Source of the DNA: Limanda limanda
Lineage: Eukaryota > Chordata > Actinopteri > Pleuronectiformes > Pleuronectidae
DNA length: 64,000 nt
Direction: 5' to 3'
Assembly (NCBI RefSeq): GCF_963576545.1
Contig: NC_083646.1
Span: 22,671,989-22,735,988, forward strand
Part shown: in pieces, positions 1-13,340 of the stretch
Position numbering within the stretch: the stretch's first letter is position 1
How the letters are laid out: each line of letters starts with the position of its first letter
The notes under the pieces: generated by a model
Databases searched by the model: none
What the model was told of the DNA's origin: nothing
Seen by the model: the letters and a program-made list of their open reading frames with translations, nothing else
Made by a program: the position numbers and the translations under genes

Positions 1-1
1 C

Positions 2-244
2 TTCCGGGAGCAGTGGGAGAGGACGTGGATCAGCCAGACGTGTAAGACGTACGCTGTGCCGTGTCCGGTCCAGAACCATCCCAACATGAGCCCGGACTTC
101 ACCGTCTTCATGATTAAGTATCTCATGACACTCATTGTGGGCATCACGTCCGGATTTTGGATTTGGTCTGGGAAAACACTCAACTCCTGGAGGAGGTTTT
201 ACACAAGACTGGCCAACAGTAAACAGGGGGAGACCACTGTGTAG
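2..244 (+). CDS. fzd1: Frizzled-1, C-terminal end (partial, 5' side outside window)
   Basis: Frizzled-1 is a seven-pass Wnt receptor of the plasma membrane that recruits Dishevelled to start beta-catenin or planar polarity signalling. The window opens inside the coding sequence. Reading from base 2 gives 80 residues and a TAG stop at 242-244. Residues 1-30 are the end of the third extracellular loop, with cysteines at 14 and 21. Residues 33-57 form membrane helix 7 ([19 protein letters not shown]). The KTLNSW motif at 58-63 is the conserved KTxxxW Dishevelled-binding site, and the last four residues, ETTV, are a class I PDZ ligand. The tail [13 protein letters not shown]...NSKQGETTV fits FZD1 better than FZD2 (KTLHSW) or FZD7 (ending ETAV); this comparison is from memory. 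Vertebrate FZD1 is usually a single coding exon, which agrees with the uninterrupted frame. Family assignment is near certain; paralogue assignment is very likely. Confidence 0.95.
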   Translation, partial: FREQWERTWISQTCKTYAVPCPVQNHPNMSPDFTVFMIKYLMTLIVGITSGFWIWSGKTLNSWRRFYTRLANSKQGETTV

Positions 245-795
245 TGTGGTGCCACCGCACACAGACTGACAAACTGAATGATAATCCTCTTTTATTATTT
301 CCATCTGAATTGTCTTCGAGACACTCGGTATGTTTTTTTCTAAATGTACATATGCATTTGTGAGATTTTTGTAAGTATATATTTGTATTTAAAGATTTTT
401 ATGATTCTTTCTTTTTTCAAAGAATACCTTTTTTTTTTTTTTTCACGGACTCACTGTGGACACTACTGGGAGCATTTCACGTTGTGTGTTTGCGTCTTTG
501 ATCAGAGAACTTGCCTGTGAGCAGCCGGGTCTATTCTGAGCAGAGTCCCGTGAAACCCAAGTGCTTCCTCGTGGCTGCCTCCTCATCCTTCACCCTGATT
601 AACCAGCTGCAGTGTGTCTGTTGTGCGTTTGAGCTGCAGTTGTCTGGGTCTGGAGGGAAGTGTCAGCAGTCTGGGACAAGCGGCGGTGCCCAGGTTGTGA
701 ATGTGAGTCGTTGTGACAGATGGTTGCGGCCTGTAGCTCGGGTCGCGACGGTTCAAACATTCCTATCCAAATAAAACACAGGTATTCATGACAGA
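245..795 (+). other. fzd1: fzd1 3' untranslated region (first polyadenylation unit)
   Basis: This stretch runs from the stop codon to just beyond the first good polyadenylation signal. The part at 335-440 is AT-rich with TGTA and TTTGTA motifs and a T-run at 429-443, typical of 3' UTRs. The part at 510-760 is more GC-rich, and its open frames are short. The distal limit is inferred from the AATAAA at 770 and the GT-rich bases after it. A longer isoform reaching further is possible because FZD1 3' UTRs are often several kb. Confidence 0.7.
770..775 (+). other. Canonical polyadenylation signal AATAAA
   Basis: AATAAA lies 526 bases after the fzd1 stop codon. A GT-rich stretch (GTGTTGTTGCATG, about 812-825) follows 35-50 bases later and fits a downstream element. 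Cleavage would fall near 785-800. Confidence 0.65.
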
Positions 796-3700
796 TTGAA
801 GGACCAGACCAGTGTTGTTGCATGTTTTAATCCTTTCGATTGTGTCTTTTTAACCGAGATTTTTAATGCGTTTTTCCTGCTGTCCCTGAAACAGCTTTTT
901 CAGTCAGATATGAAAATCTGCGTACAGTGTCCCTCATGGCTGAGCTGTATTTTGTTCAAAATTGTGTTGTTGCATTACAGTGCTTGTGTCAAATCAAACC
1001 AAACTGAAAATAAGCTGCATTAGGACACAACAATAACACAACTTTGACAAATATAGGAAACAAGCTTCACACTTTTAAGGTGACCATTTGATTTATTTAC
1101 TGCGATGACAGGAGCAGGAACCAGGGGCTTTCTGAAAGGAAGGAAATCATAAAAATACTGTGATGTCAGCTGTTATGAAAGTGATGGTCTAAAACATGCA
1201 AACACGCGGTGCTCCTTAACAACAGTGTTTAAAAACAGCGTTAGCACAGTGTGTATTTGTATTGATTGAATTTAGAAAAACCACTGCAGTGGCAATTTGA
1301 GTTCTTAAAATACAAAACTGGGAAACAAACAAAGCGTAAGACATCTGTGTGTTTAACCACATGTATAACTTGTACCATTTTCTGCATACAGTGCTATGTA
1401 AAATATTGGACACCCTTTGAGCATTTTACAGTTTGTTTAACTAATCAATATTTTCAAAATGTCACATTTTCTTACAATTTTCTATTAAACCACAGCACTG
1501 AGAACTACATTTCATGCATTCAAATAAGTAGTGTGAGCAAAAATAGGTTAATCAGTGTACAATTTAAATCATCTGTAAATTAATTGACCTGTGAAGTAAT
1601 CTGCAACTATTTTTTGATAAATGATTCATTATTTCAGTAATTTCTCAAGCAAAACTTCCAAACATCTGCAGGTTCTGGTTTCTCCTATGTGAGAATTGTC
1701 TGCTCCTGTTTTGGTCACGTATGAGCTGAATAATTTGGGCTCTTAGATTCTCTGTGCACTAAAAAAAACCTATTTCAATACACAACCTCGGGGCTTTCAG
1801 TGAGCATTTGTGTCAGGATTCTGACGTAGGAAATAATAAAATAAGTAAATTTGCAGATTTATTAATGAAAATGAGCGAGACTTCATCAGATGAAATGTAT
1901 CAGTGAAAACTATTGACGTCTCTTTGAAGCTGTAACTGCAGGTGCTGTAAATGATGCATAACTGTCATCTGCAAACATTTTGACTACTGCAAGGGAAAAT
2001 CCAAAAATCTAATCACAGTTGAGTTATGAAATATTTTTCGGGTGCAGGAAAAAAAATAGCTTTGTGGAATGTCAGCTATATTGACAACTTTGGGGTCAGG
2101 GTAAATCAGTTTTTAAAAAGAAACAACACTGATATTGCTTTGTGTGACATAAGAGATGACTTTAGGTCATGTTGTCAGTTACTGAGCTGTAAATGCATCT
2201 GCATGTTTGTTATATTTTATTTTGTTTAGGTAATCTACTTATAAAATCCTCATGGCACATTTAAAAAGCATTTTACTGCTATTAGAGTAATTCAGTAACG
2301 GCCATTATAGAAGTAACAGAATTTCCTTAGGGGGTGTCCAGACCGAAACATGGCATTGTGAATATGGCTCTCAAGCTGATCATAGGAGAGGTTGTCTGTC
2401 CTGCACATATCACCAATGTTTGTAACAATACATGATTTTGAATTGTTGTTTTATTTTTCCACAATAAGATCTTAACCTGGAGGGTGAATATGTGAGTTAT
2501 TGCTGCAAGGCGACTTGGGTGGAGGTGCATGCAGAGTAATATGATCCCAGTGAGCGTAGCTGTGTGTCTGCACTGTGGGACTGAAGAGCAGCCAGCAGCT
2601 TGCATGTCTTCCACTGCAGGAGAAAGGAAGCCTTGTGCTGAAATGCAGAGCAGCTGCTGTCAGTGCAGCTCAGCTCACACACACATCATGACTTGTGTTC
2701 TTGTCAAATGCTCTTCCACATGGTGCTTCCGATTCATAATAATCCTTTCATTGTGTTGACGGCTCTACAATAGTCATGGCTTTGAAGTAATTTCCTTTGC
2801 ATTTGCTATGAAGAGAACCTTTATATTTATAGAAAAAAATATATATACACTACGATCGATTTTCTTTATGAGAATAAAAGCAGTCTCACCCTTGTAACTG
2901 TCGAGCATTTGTAAAATGTCTTTTGTTCTGTAAAAATGCCAAAGAAACATAAACCTGCTTTTTTGGCAGATTTCTATATAATTATATACTTGTATAATGT
3001 ATATTCTATATATATGTCTGTATGATATGTACAAACCTCACATACCAAAAAAGTTATAGGTATTTTTAAACTTCCAATTTTTGTCTTAAATCTAATACGA
3101 CTTTAAGGTAAAAGATGGGATTGCTCCAAGGTCAATTTGGGCAACGTAACAGCAAACAGAAACCCTGAAGCTGGAAAATCAAACGAGAATGAAAACATCG
3201 ATACCAAGTTCACCTCCTTTTTATTCCCTTTCAAGATAAACTTGGCTAAGTTTGGCTCAAAGACCAGAGGAGAGGCACAACTCAAACTGTTGTTGGAGAA
3301 CATATTTTTTTTTACATGTCATTTTGTTATTGTAGCAGCAGTGGTGAAAATGTACAAGTGAACACAATGAGCAGACTAGATCACTAAAAGTAAAGGTTAA
3401 GCAAGGTGTGGTTTCACCTGAGCACACAGAGCAGCTACATGCACTTGAACTTGAAGTATCAACAGTAAAAGTAGTTTCACAGAATGAGGGTTTACTATTA
3501 TAATTATATTATTTTATTCATACTTATACAGCTATGCAAGACATTTGATTACTTTGTACCTGTTCTAATTTCAGAAGCTACAAGCTAACTAGCTAGAGGT
3601 ATATAAAATAAAACAAATACATTTTTTCCCTCTGAAAGAAGGTGCAGAAGAATAAGAAAGCATAAAAAGTAATTTCCAAAGGATTGTACACATTCTTTAC

Positions 3701-4892
3701 TTGAACAGTTACGAATATCTAATGTAGTGAGAAGGCGATATAAAAAAAAAAAAAGGTTTAAAATGTCAACCCTTGGGTTTTTGCCATGTTCACGGTGAGG
3801 GGTCAGCTGCCAGGGTCATTGTTCCAGGCCGCTTTGCCTTTTATCAGTTACACAGCCTGTAAAGGCACACTGCCCTTTGAGTCCAGACATGGATTGACAC
3901 ATGCATTTGACAACTGTGAAAACTGCCCCTCTTTCTTAGAAAGTGGAACACATTTCTCATGCAGCAACACTGAAATGTCACGGGGAACCAGTCGCTGCCA
4001 CAGCCTGTTCAAATGTTGTGGCTGATCGGTTTTCATTACGAGTTTACCACCAGTGTGCTGCCTCTTGTTAATTTCCTTTCCCACATGGAATTAATCATCA
4101 ATCCTGGGAGAGACAGTGGATATAAAAAAAGGAAAACACTGGAAAGAGTGTGTTGTTGTTAGACTTTTCTCTCTACTAATGTACACATCATAGTAAGCTG
4201 TAACTGAAGCTGTGGTCGGGTCAGAGACTCCCAGTCCTGCTCCGCTCAGTAGCTTCTAAACCTAACATCTGGTTCCACTGTACAATCTGGACATGAACAT
4301 GCAGAATATTGTTTTACATATGTCTTGCTTCTGGGTATCAGGCAGCTGTGTCCGTGTCCTGGCTGCTGTTGCATAAAGACAAACATTTATCAAACAGTAG
4401 CTCATTTTGCAGCTAGGGTTCTATTTTCTTGCCAGTGGGCCATGAGAATTCCATGGCTCTTATTGGAGTTTTCCTTGTTTTAGGAAAAAATGCCCCTGTG
4501 TTGCATGAAGTGTCAGGTCGCTGCACTTTAATCAAGAAAATTAGTGTTTGCTCAAGGACAGAGCTGAAGTTGATATTTATTGAATACATAAATAAATAGC
4601 GAGGTAGATACTGTTTTTCTGTTCAGACCACAGCTTTTCCGGTTTGGTTGCTCTCAGCACTCTCATAACATTGTTTCTGGCCACAACACGCAGCTGTCTT
4701 GAGTAAAAAAAGCACACAGACATACAGAGAAACTAACGGGTCACCATAGTGAGCAGCTATGGAGCCATATATTTTCCGCAAGAGTTGGTGGAGACCGAAA
4801 GCAGAGCAACAAGAAAGGGAATATTGGACTTTATTTTAAGATAATGTTGCTTTACAATAATTTCTTCATGAACTCTTGAGGTCTGTAGCCGC
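796..4892. other. Intergenic sequence downstream of fzd1
   Basis: No gene was recognised. The stretch is AT-rich, and its open frames of up to 105 codons look like chance. It may contain an alternative distal fzd1 3' UTR. The region 1385-1570, starting near a GTAAAATATTGGACACCC motif, resembles a decayed DNA-transposon-derived repeat. The region 3430-3560 resembles a common teleost repeat with the phrase GTATCAACAGTAAAAGTAG. Both assignments are weak. The region 2800-3060 is very AT-rich. Confidence 0.5.
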
Positions 4893-5355
4893 CATGGGGT
4901 AAAACTTTATCTCAGTGACTTTGACCTTGGTGTGATTCCTGGTGCCAGACGGTCTGGTTTCAGTTTATCTGCTGATCTTGGATTTTCTCCTTGTGATGGA
5001 CTGTGACGTGTCCAGGATGTATCACCTCTTCTGGGATTGGTCCATTACTACCATCAATCATTAGTGTGACTATTGTTGCTGACCATGTTCATCCCTTTAT
5101 AGCCACAGTGGACCATCTTCTAAATGTTACTTCCAGTAGGATAACAGCCCATGTTTCAAAGCAAAAATCTCAAACTGGTACCATAAACATGACAGTTTGA
5201 TCCATGAACATCAGTGACCTCCACAGTCACGAGGTTTGAATCCAGTAGAATGCAACTGCAGTCATATTGATATGGAACAGAATCTCTGAGGAAAGTTTCT
5301 GACATCTTGCTGAATCCATGACATAAAGAACAAGCTGTGAGAGCAGACAGAGGCC
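4893..5355 (+). pseudogene. Tc1/mariner transposon remnant, internally deleted
   Basis: Two blocks match the nucleotide pattern of a common teleost Tc1-type DNA transposon, remembered rather than searched. Block one (about 4893-4990) covers the start of the transposase, with GTGACTTTGA and GGTGCCAGACGG phrases that would encode the first helix-turn-helix. Block two (about 5065-5355) covers the end, with phrases such as ATTGTTGCTGACCATGT, CAGTAGGATAACAGCCCATG and GACCTCCACAGTCACGAGGT. Most of the catalytic core between them is missing: the blocks are about 75 bases apart where several hundred are expected. The longest frame (5003-5200) is interrupted. It cannot encode an active transposase. 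I did not find its terminal inverted repeats. Confidence 0.75.
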
Positions 5356-7007
5356 AGTGGAAGTACAGTGTTCCTTATAGAGTCCTCTGTGAGAGTATCT
5401 GTCCGTGTAGAGGAAACTTTGAGACAACTGTCAAGCCCAACATATGGAAAACGCAAGCATAGCATAAAAAAATGATTTCCTTTTTACCCATTCCCAAGGT
5501 CGACCAGTACCACAGCAAACATCCGCCCTAACAAAACTGATTTATTGATCGGTCAGGGTAGAAATAGACATAAGGGTGACCATGGCCAAAACACCAAACA
5601 AAACCATTTGTAACTTTGTCCATTAACTTACTTAAACCACAAAGGAAAAAGTGAAATAAAATACAAGGATCTCACCTGCCTCCTCAACATAAACTGGAGC
5701 TGCATTTAGAAGACATTTTCTTTCATTTTAACAGTAGGTCGCCACGTGGCAGAACAGCTCAGCATGGCTCTGGATGGGAGTCAGGAAGAAAGTGAAGGGA
5801 AGCTGCCATCAGTAGATTTCATTTTGAAGTGGGTGCCCTCAGTCTCTGGTCCAATCAGCAGCTGCCATGCATAACTCAGTATACAAGGAGAAGAATGTGG
5901 AACAATCCTCAGTCAGCCAGGGAGAGGAGCCGAGACAAAAGCGCACTAATATAGAAATGATGAATCGGGATCATTTAGACTATAAAACAGGAGTAGAACG
6001 TTTAAAAAAAATATATGATTGAACAATTAAAGGTATAAGTAGATGACATTTTTGATGGGCAAACAAATCTTATTCAGGACAAGGAGAAATCACCTCTCTA
6101 GTGCTAAACAAGCCTACCTCGGATTATATCTTGGATTATGTATATACATAGAAATGTAAATATCTCAGAAGTTTCCACCACTAAATAAATTTTAGTAAGG
6201 TAATTACCTCATGGAAATTGGAAGTGTCTGCATGTTAGAATAATGGTGGGAAATCTTTCAGGAATAACATAAATATACTTTATTTGTTGCAAACAATAAA
6301 ACATAATCAATATGGGTATGATACTTTAAGATTTCATTACTGCAACTCGCCAACCTCTTTTTTTCTCGACATGTACGTTGCCTATTTATACATGAAACAG
6401 ATATTTTGAATATGTGTGGGTACTCCTGACATTGAATGGAATGAGCTATAAATAAGAACAGCAGACCTGAGGAAAGCGGACCCCCACTGTTCTTTTTCAC
6501 CCCCCGAGAGATTTGTATTTTACTCCTCATTGTTGAATCTCAAGCTGCCTCAAGGTCAGCAGTGTGCTGCCGCGGCATCGCTGCTACGGCAGCAGCATCT
6601 CGGCAAATGAGCTGACACCATGCTGGCTGATGCTGTGAACTCCACCTCACTGTCTCCATCTGTAGATCTGTTGTTTTATATACTTCTTAGGCTGCCTCTC
6701 ACTCATACACCCACATATGTCACAGACTATGCAGCACATGTCAGATCATTGCCTTTCACCTGTTCCCCCTTTTATCTCGTTTCCCTTTCCTTCTATGCAC
6801 TGAAAGACAACGGTTGCATGCCTTGTGTTTTCACATATGATTAGAATTACAATTAAGATAAACCAAAATGCAGACTTGTTTTCTCTGCTACTGCCGACTG
6901 GTGGATATAAAATACGGTGGTTGGAAATTCTTCAGCTCAAATCATAATGAAGGTTTGTAATAGTGTGCGATGGTGTAGACTCTGAGAGAGAGCGGCTCTA
7001 TACACAA

Positions 7008-7038
<31 letters not shown>

Positions 7039-7372
7039 TGCCATGTCTGCTGCCACTGCTTCCGAACCAGAGAAACTTCTTGATGTCATTGAGTTCAGTT
7101 TATATGATATAGGTCATTCGGTATTTCAGTAGGAATAATGTAAAACCATTGCGACAAACTGGGACAGATGCTCAACCCTGCAGAGAAAAATTGGCCTATA
7201 GCTTAGTGTTATGTTTGGGAAGTTTTCCCTCACTCTTGCTGAGGGTTAAGGGCACATGGTGTTGCACCTTTTTTCCTCAAAGACAACTTGAGTGATTCTT
7301 GTTTAGTTGATGTTTGTCAAGTTTGTATTTAATTACTTGTTTGGTGCTATAGAAATGCGGTTACCGGCATGA
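5356..7372. other. Intergenic, no gene recognised
   Basis: Mostly unique-looking sequence. A GC-richer patch at 6540-6660 (CTGCCGCGGCATCGCTGC) precedes a short open frame of 74 codons that matches nothing I know. A short GT tract is listed separately. Confidence 0.5.
7009..7034. repeat. (GT)n microsatellite, short
   Basis: About 12 GT units ending in GCGCGC, next to a GAGAGAGAG run at 6983-6992. Confidence 0.95.
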
Positions 7373-7600
7373 TTGACAGTTGAGACTGTCAATGTCTCCC
7401 TATTGGTCGAGCATGTGTATCGGCAAGTCAATGCTACCCCTGCTCCAACCCTGGATCACTGCAGTGCAGAGTCTAACTCCAAAGATGGTGGCAGACATAT
7501 CTGTGATATTTTGGCTTCACTTCTGGATAGTGGGAGGAAGTGGAGATGCCTCAACTATCTTCATATATGGTCTACAGTGCAGGTCCGGAAGATGAGTGAT
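7373..7600. repeat. Probable teleost interspersed repeat
   Basis: The block with TCTCCCTATTGGTCGAGCAT, AACTCCAAAGATGGTGGCAG and TGGCTTCACTTCTGGATAGT matches phrases I recall from many fish genomes. It begins with a small hairpin (GACAGTTGAGACTGTC). The frames of 71 and 127 codons across it have no family signature and are taken as chance. I cannot name the family. Confidence 0.5.
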
Positions 7601-8424
7601 CTTGCAGCTTGTCCAGAATGCTCATGCTGGGATATTTACACCAGTCAACAAGCAAAGCAAGAAGTGGGAATTAAAGCTGTGTGTGCGCTGCTGGGTAAGA
7701 CTTCTGAATTTGCTGATCCCCACCAAGACAATATACACCTGAGCTGTATCTCCTGATTGAGACTCTGCTGTGTTTAGGGACCTTTTCCACACCAAGACTT
7801 CACCAGATCACAGAAGGGACGTCTCGGCCAAATGTTCATGTGGGTGCTCCTATCTACCTCTCTGTCAGCAGACTCACCCGACTGGATCCAGACTCTGAGA
7901 TTTAAACTCATCAACCGGAACCTGGAACCCTGAGAACATGTTATTGTGTTGACTCATCCACTCCATTTAAGAGCATTTGGGTTTAAACTTGCACAGAAAA
8001 CACAACAGTTTGTGAGTAAATCATTATTATGTGCTTTTTATCATTCTGGGTCCTGTGAGTGTATTTAAACAGTGTCAGTCAGTGTGACCAATGGGCTAAT
8101 CTAATGATATTGAATTAAAGTAGTTTATTAAATACAATATTTCATATTTGCCTAAGTGTTTTGATTCACCTAGTATTCAAATTCAGCTGCATGATCCTCC
8201 TTTTTCCATTGAACAATACATTTCTATTCATCTGCGCTTTTGTTATATGAAGTAAGTGAAAATAACGTCTTTTATCCTCCACACCACAGAAGGATTTCTG
8301 TTGTTGCATAAATGTTGAAGATTGAACCTTGTGCTCCATTTCCTCATGTGAGCACTGTGTGGTGGAGCTGAGGCACAGCCGCCCTAATGGGAAACACAGA
8401 CCTGGGTATAAATATCCACACCCC

Positions 8425-8425
<1 letters not shown>
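7601..8425. other. Intergenic, no gene recognised
   Basis: Nothing beyond chance open frames was seen between the repeat at 7.4 kb and the GT tract at 8.4 kb. Confidence 0.5.

Positions 8426-8517
<92 letters not shown>
8426..8517. repeat. (GT)n microsatellite, 46 uninterrupted units
   Basis: A pure 92-base GT tract. Open frames on both strands here are poly-Cys-Val or poly-Thr-His artefacts. Confidence 0.98.
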
Positions 8518-8520
<3 letters not shown>

Positions 8521-10404
8521 GCCAAAGGGGAAGAGCAGGGGTGGGGTTGTGCCAGCACAGTCACTGCTATGGCAGGGGTAATGAGAACTATACTGGTGGG
8601 GGTTAGACCTTGCTAAATGACTCACTCCATAACAATGTTCATACCCAAAATGGAGTGTGGGATCATAGACGTGATCTCACAGCAGTCAGTTCACTTCCTT
8701 GCCTAATATTTTAGAACCTGCAACCTTCCACACACATTTGTTTGACTATTTCCTCAATATGTCAGAGTCAGATTTGCAATGTGGTTTAAGGGGATCTGCA
8801 TCTGAAACTCCATTTATACCTGTCATTGAAATGTGTTCTGAATCCATGTTTTCTCTGGATTTGATTCTAATCTGAATATTGTCTGTTACATGTTTCCAGT
8901 GCCCAAATGGACATTGGATCACTCCAGCTCATGTCTCACCCTCCTGTTCTATGATCAGCTCCGGAAAACAACAACAGAAAAGGTCAAAATAGATGAATAG
9001 CAGGAAATGGTGTTGGAGCCATTTTTGACTCTGTACTATTGTTTTTCGTGATTTTCGATTGGTCTCTTCTTAACACCCTCCACAGGTGTCTGAAATAGAA
9101 TGAGGACTGTTTCCTGTGTTTATTGGCTAATGGCTGCAACCTGTCTGGTTTGGACATATTGTTCCATGTACATTGGCCAAGCTAGATCTAATTGCAATCC
9201 AATCAAATGAGGTAACAGCAACGATTGTTGATGGAACTTAATTACTTACAGTTCAGCACTGAGAGCAAGTCTGTTTGTTTCAAATTAATAACTTTAGAGA
9301 GCTGAGGTAACAGACAAGGATGTTAGGATTGTTACCCTCGCTCGTACAGCTAACCACATCTGCATTTCACATATTATCAGAGCAGCAAATGTCTCCCAGT
9401 AAAGTGAAAGAGTCAGTTAAACTGCTGATGCTACTGGGAATCAAAAGTCCTGTCTGAATCCCTTTTTGGACATACCACTGATTATGAATATTATTTGTTT
9501 GTGAAAATGATCAGACCAAGTGGGACTGTTGGTGTTCATTCATTCAGTCCTTCAGTCTGAGTGATTCTCATGAACGGTTTTTAAGATGTTCATTATTGGC
9601 GACTTACCTGCGTTTTGCCCAAGGGAGAAATGCACTTAATTAGTTTACATAATGTCATGACATATGACATGACAGAATTTGTGGGGTTGTCTCCCACCAG
9701 TAAGCAGTTGTTCAGTGTGTTATATTGTATATTTAGTGTTTTTAGTGTTGAATATTCACTCAGGTGTTAGTGTTTAGTCAATCCTATTGTCGGCAGGGCC
9801 TAATGATACTGAAGGTCAATTTGTCATTTGACAAATATTCTGTTCTTCCACGGGAATGCTAACCCAACATTTTATACTATAATTCTATAAGTCACTTTTA
9901 TGAGTTGTAAAGTATTTATTTATTGATCCCTGTAAAACTAGCTAGTTTATGTCCTCTGTAGAGGAAGTTAAGTTTGGCTTAAATTATCAGCAAAAATAAA
10001 CCTGACTTGCAGATGAGTTCTCTCAGTTTTCAACTGAAGGATGAGATGTAAAGAAATTGGTTTTTCGCTACATGACTGATAGACAGTAATGACTTATGGA
10101 GTTTCCTACAGTTTCCAACAATCTCTTGAGGTAGTCATTACATGGGCCTAAAAGCAAGAAAAAATGTATTCCTAGAGCTACAATGTTTTATGTATTGTAC
10201 AAATTATTATATTGCCTTGGACAGGCTTTAATGCATATATATCCAGGTAGGATGAACACAATGTTTTCTAACTTCACTTTGCACCATATAAATCTCCGTA
10301 CAAAAAAGTACAGTGACAGCATAGAACTGTTTGAGGAGGACTGGCTAATGACAAGGAATAATTCTGAAGTAGATCCAGAGCATGTCAAAGAAGCAGTCAT
10401 CATT
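8518..10404. other. Intergenic, no gene recognised
   Basis: AT-rich, unique-looking DNA with no open frame beyond chance length. No repeat family was recognised. Confidence 0.5.
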
Positions 10405-10845
10405 CAATCGGGGTCAGCCCTATGTTCCCACAGTCCTATGTTCCCACATTTCTAAAGATTTTTTTTTCACTGACAATTTAAAAAATTAGGCCCTATGTTA
10501 CCACAACCCTATGTTTCCACAGACCTATGTTCCTAGATTTATTTTGAAAAATTAGTCCCGATGTTCCCACAGCCCTATGTTCCCACATTTCTAGATTTTT
10601 CTGAAAATAAGGGTTAGGGTTAGGGTTATGGTTAGGGTTCACCAGCTACAGAATGATGAACCCTTAACTACCAGGCAGGGGTAGAAATGTGGGAAATGTA
10701 GGAACATAGGGCCTAATTTTGTAATGAATATTAGAAATGTGGGAACATAGGGCTGTGGGAACATAGGGCTGTGGGAACATAGGGCTGTGGGAACATAGGG
10801 CTGTAGGAGCATAGGGCTGTGGGGACATAGGCACGCTCCCAATCA
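10405..10845. mobile_element. Inverted-repeat minisatellite element with telomere-like centre (MITE-like)
   Basis: The left arm (10417-10596) has at least six degenerate copies of CCCTATGTTCCCACAG, broken up by spacers. The right arm (10684-10831) has the same unit in reverse complement (TGTGGGAACATAGGGC), six or seven copies, four of them nearly perfect in tandem. A TTAGGG-type tract lies between the arms. The outer ends also match each other inverted: ATTCAATCGGGGTCAGCCCTATG on the left resembles the reverse complement of the right end (ATTGATTGGGAGCGTGCCTATG). This gives a large imperfect hairpin of about 440 bp whose limits look like terminal inverted repeats. No protein is encoded; minus-strand frames of 60-67 codons are only the repeat translated. 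Confidence 0.75.
10609..10639 (+). repeat. Interstitial telomere-like repeat (TTAGGG)n
   Basis: About four and a half units of GGGTTA, one altered to TTATGG, in the middle of the inverted minisatellite element. Confidence 0.9.
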
Positions 10846-12815
<1,970 letters not shown>

Positions 12816-12919
12816 TGTGGTGGAACAGAGGGAAAGTTGCTCTGCGAAGGCTCCAGCTTTGGAAGATATCCACTTCATGTGGCTACTTCTTTATGCTGAA
12901 GCCTTTCATTGTCTTCTGA

Positions 12920-13340
12920 GAAATGGAACTGCAACCTAATCCATCCTTTCAGCCAAAGGTCATCAAGGTCAAGACTTAACTGACCAATTTTTCCCTCCAC
13001 CTCACAGTTTTGAACAGAGGAGGCACTTCCACATTTTAAACCCAACTCTCATGCTTTGTTGTGGCACATGGACCCATAGGGCTCAGCTGTCTGCTTGGAA
13101 AATTGATTATTGGATATGCGATGCAATCTACAGGACCTGCAAGACCATACGATACCCCACTTGTGGGCCTCAGGGCGTATTCCACTAGGGGAGTTGTGGC
13201 TTTGTCTGCACTGTTTAGGGGTGTGTCAGTGAATAGCTGCTTGGCTGGGATTTGGTTCTCCTCTCCCATCTTTGAAGGTACGTACCTCAGAGGCATGATT
13301 GCTGTTTCTTTTTCAGTGCATGGGCCGTGGTCTGGGATTA
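12920..13340 (+). pseudogene. Probable DIRS-type retrotransposon tyrosine recombinase remnant
   Basis: The frame at 13061-13348 contains LRAYSTRGVVALSALFRGVS followed by a W-F/S-P block. This resembles the conserved RAHSTRG...A...GVS...I..A..WSSP..F motif near the C terminus of DIRS-element tyrosine recombinases. Just upstream, GLSCLLGKLIIGYAMQSTG fits the usual L..WI..AI.LAY segment. The stretch at 12940-13060 is in the same broad register but has stops. The catalytic tyrosine region cannot be placed with confidence. It is decayed and follows the LINE remnant by about 100 bases. An unrelated chance frame remains possible. Confidence 0.5.

Noticed and set aside
796..1023. Frame immediately after the fzd1 polyadenylation signal
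   Set aside because: Seventy-five codons, AT-rich, no motif; consistent with chance.
3786..4025. 79-codon Cys-containing frame with its antisense partner
   Set aside because: Both strands open for similar length, no signal peptide or domain pattern.
7373..7756. 127-codon plus-strand frame
   Set aside because: Begins inside a probable interspersed repeat; no family signature.
8166..8564. 132-codon minus-strand frame and its partners
   Set aside because: Thr-His repeat from a CA tract joined to chance sequence.
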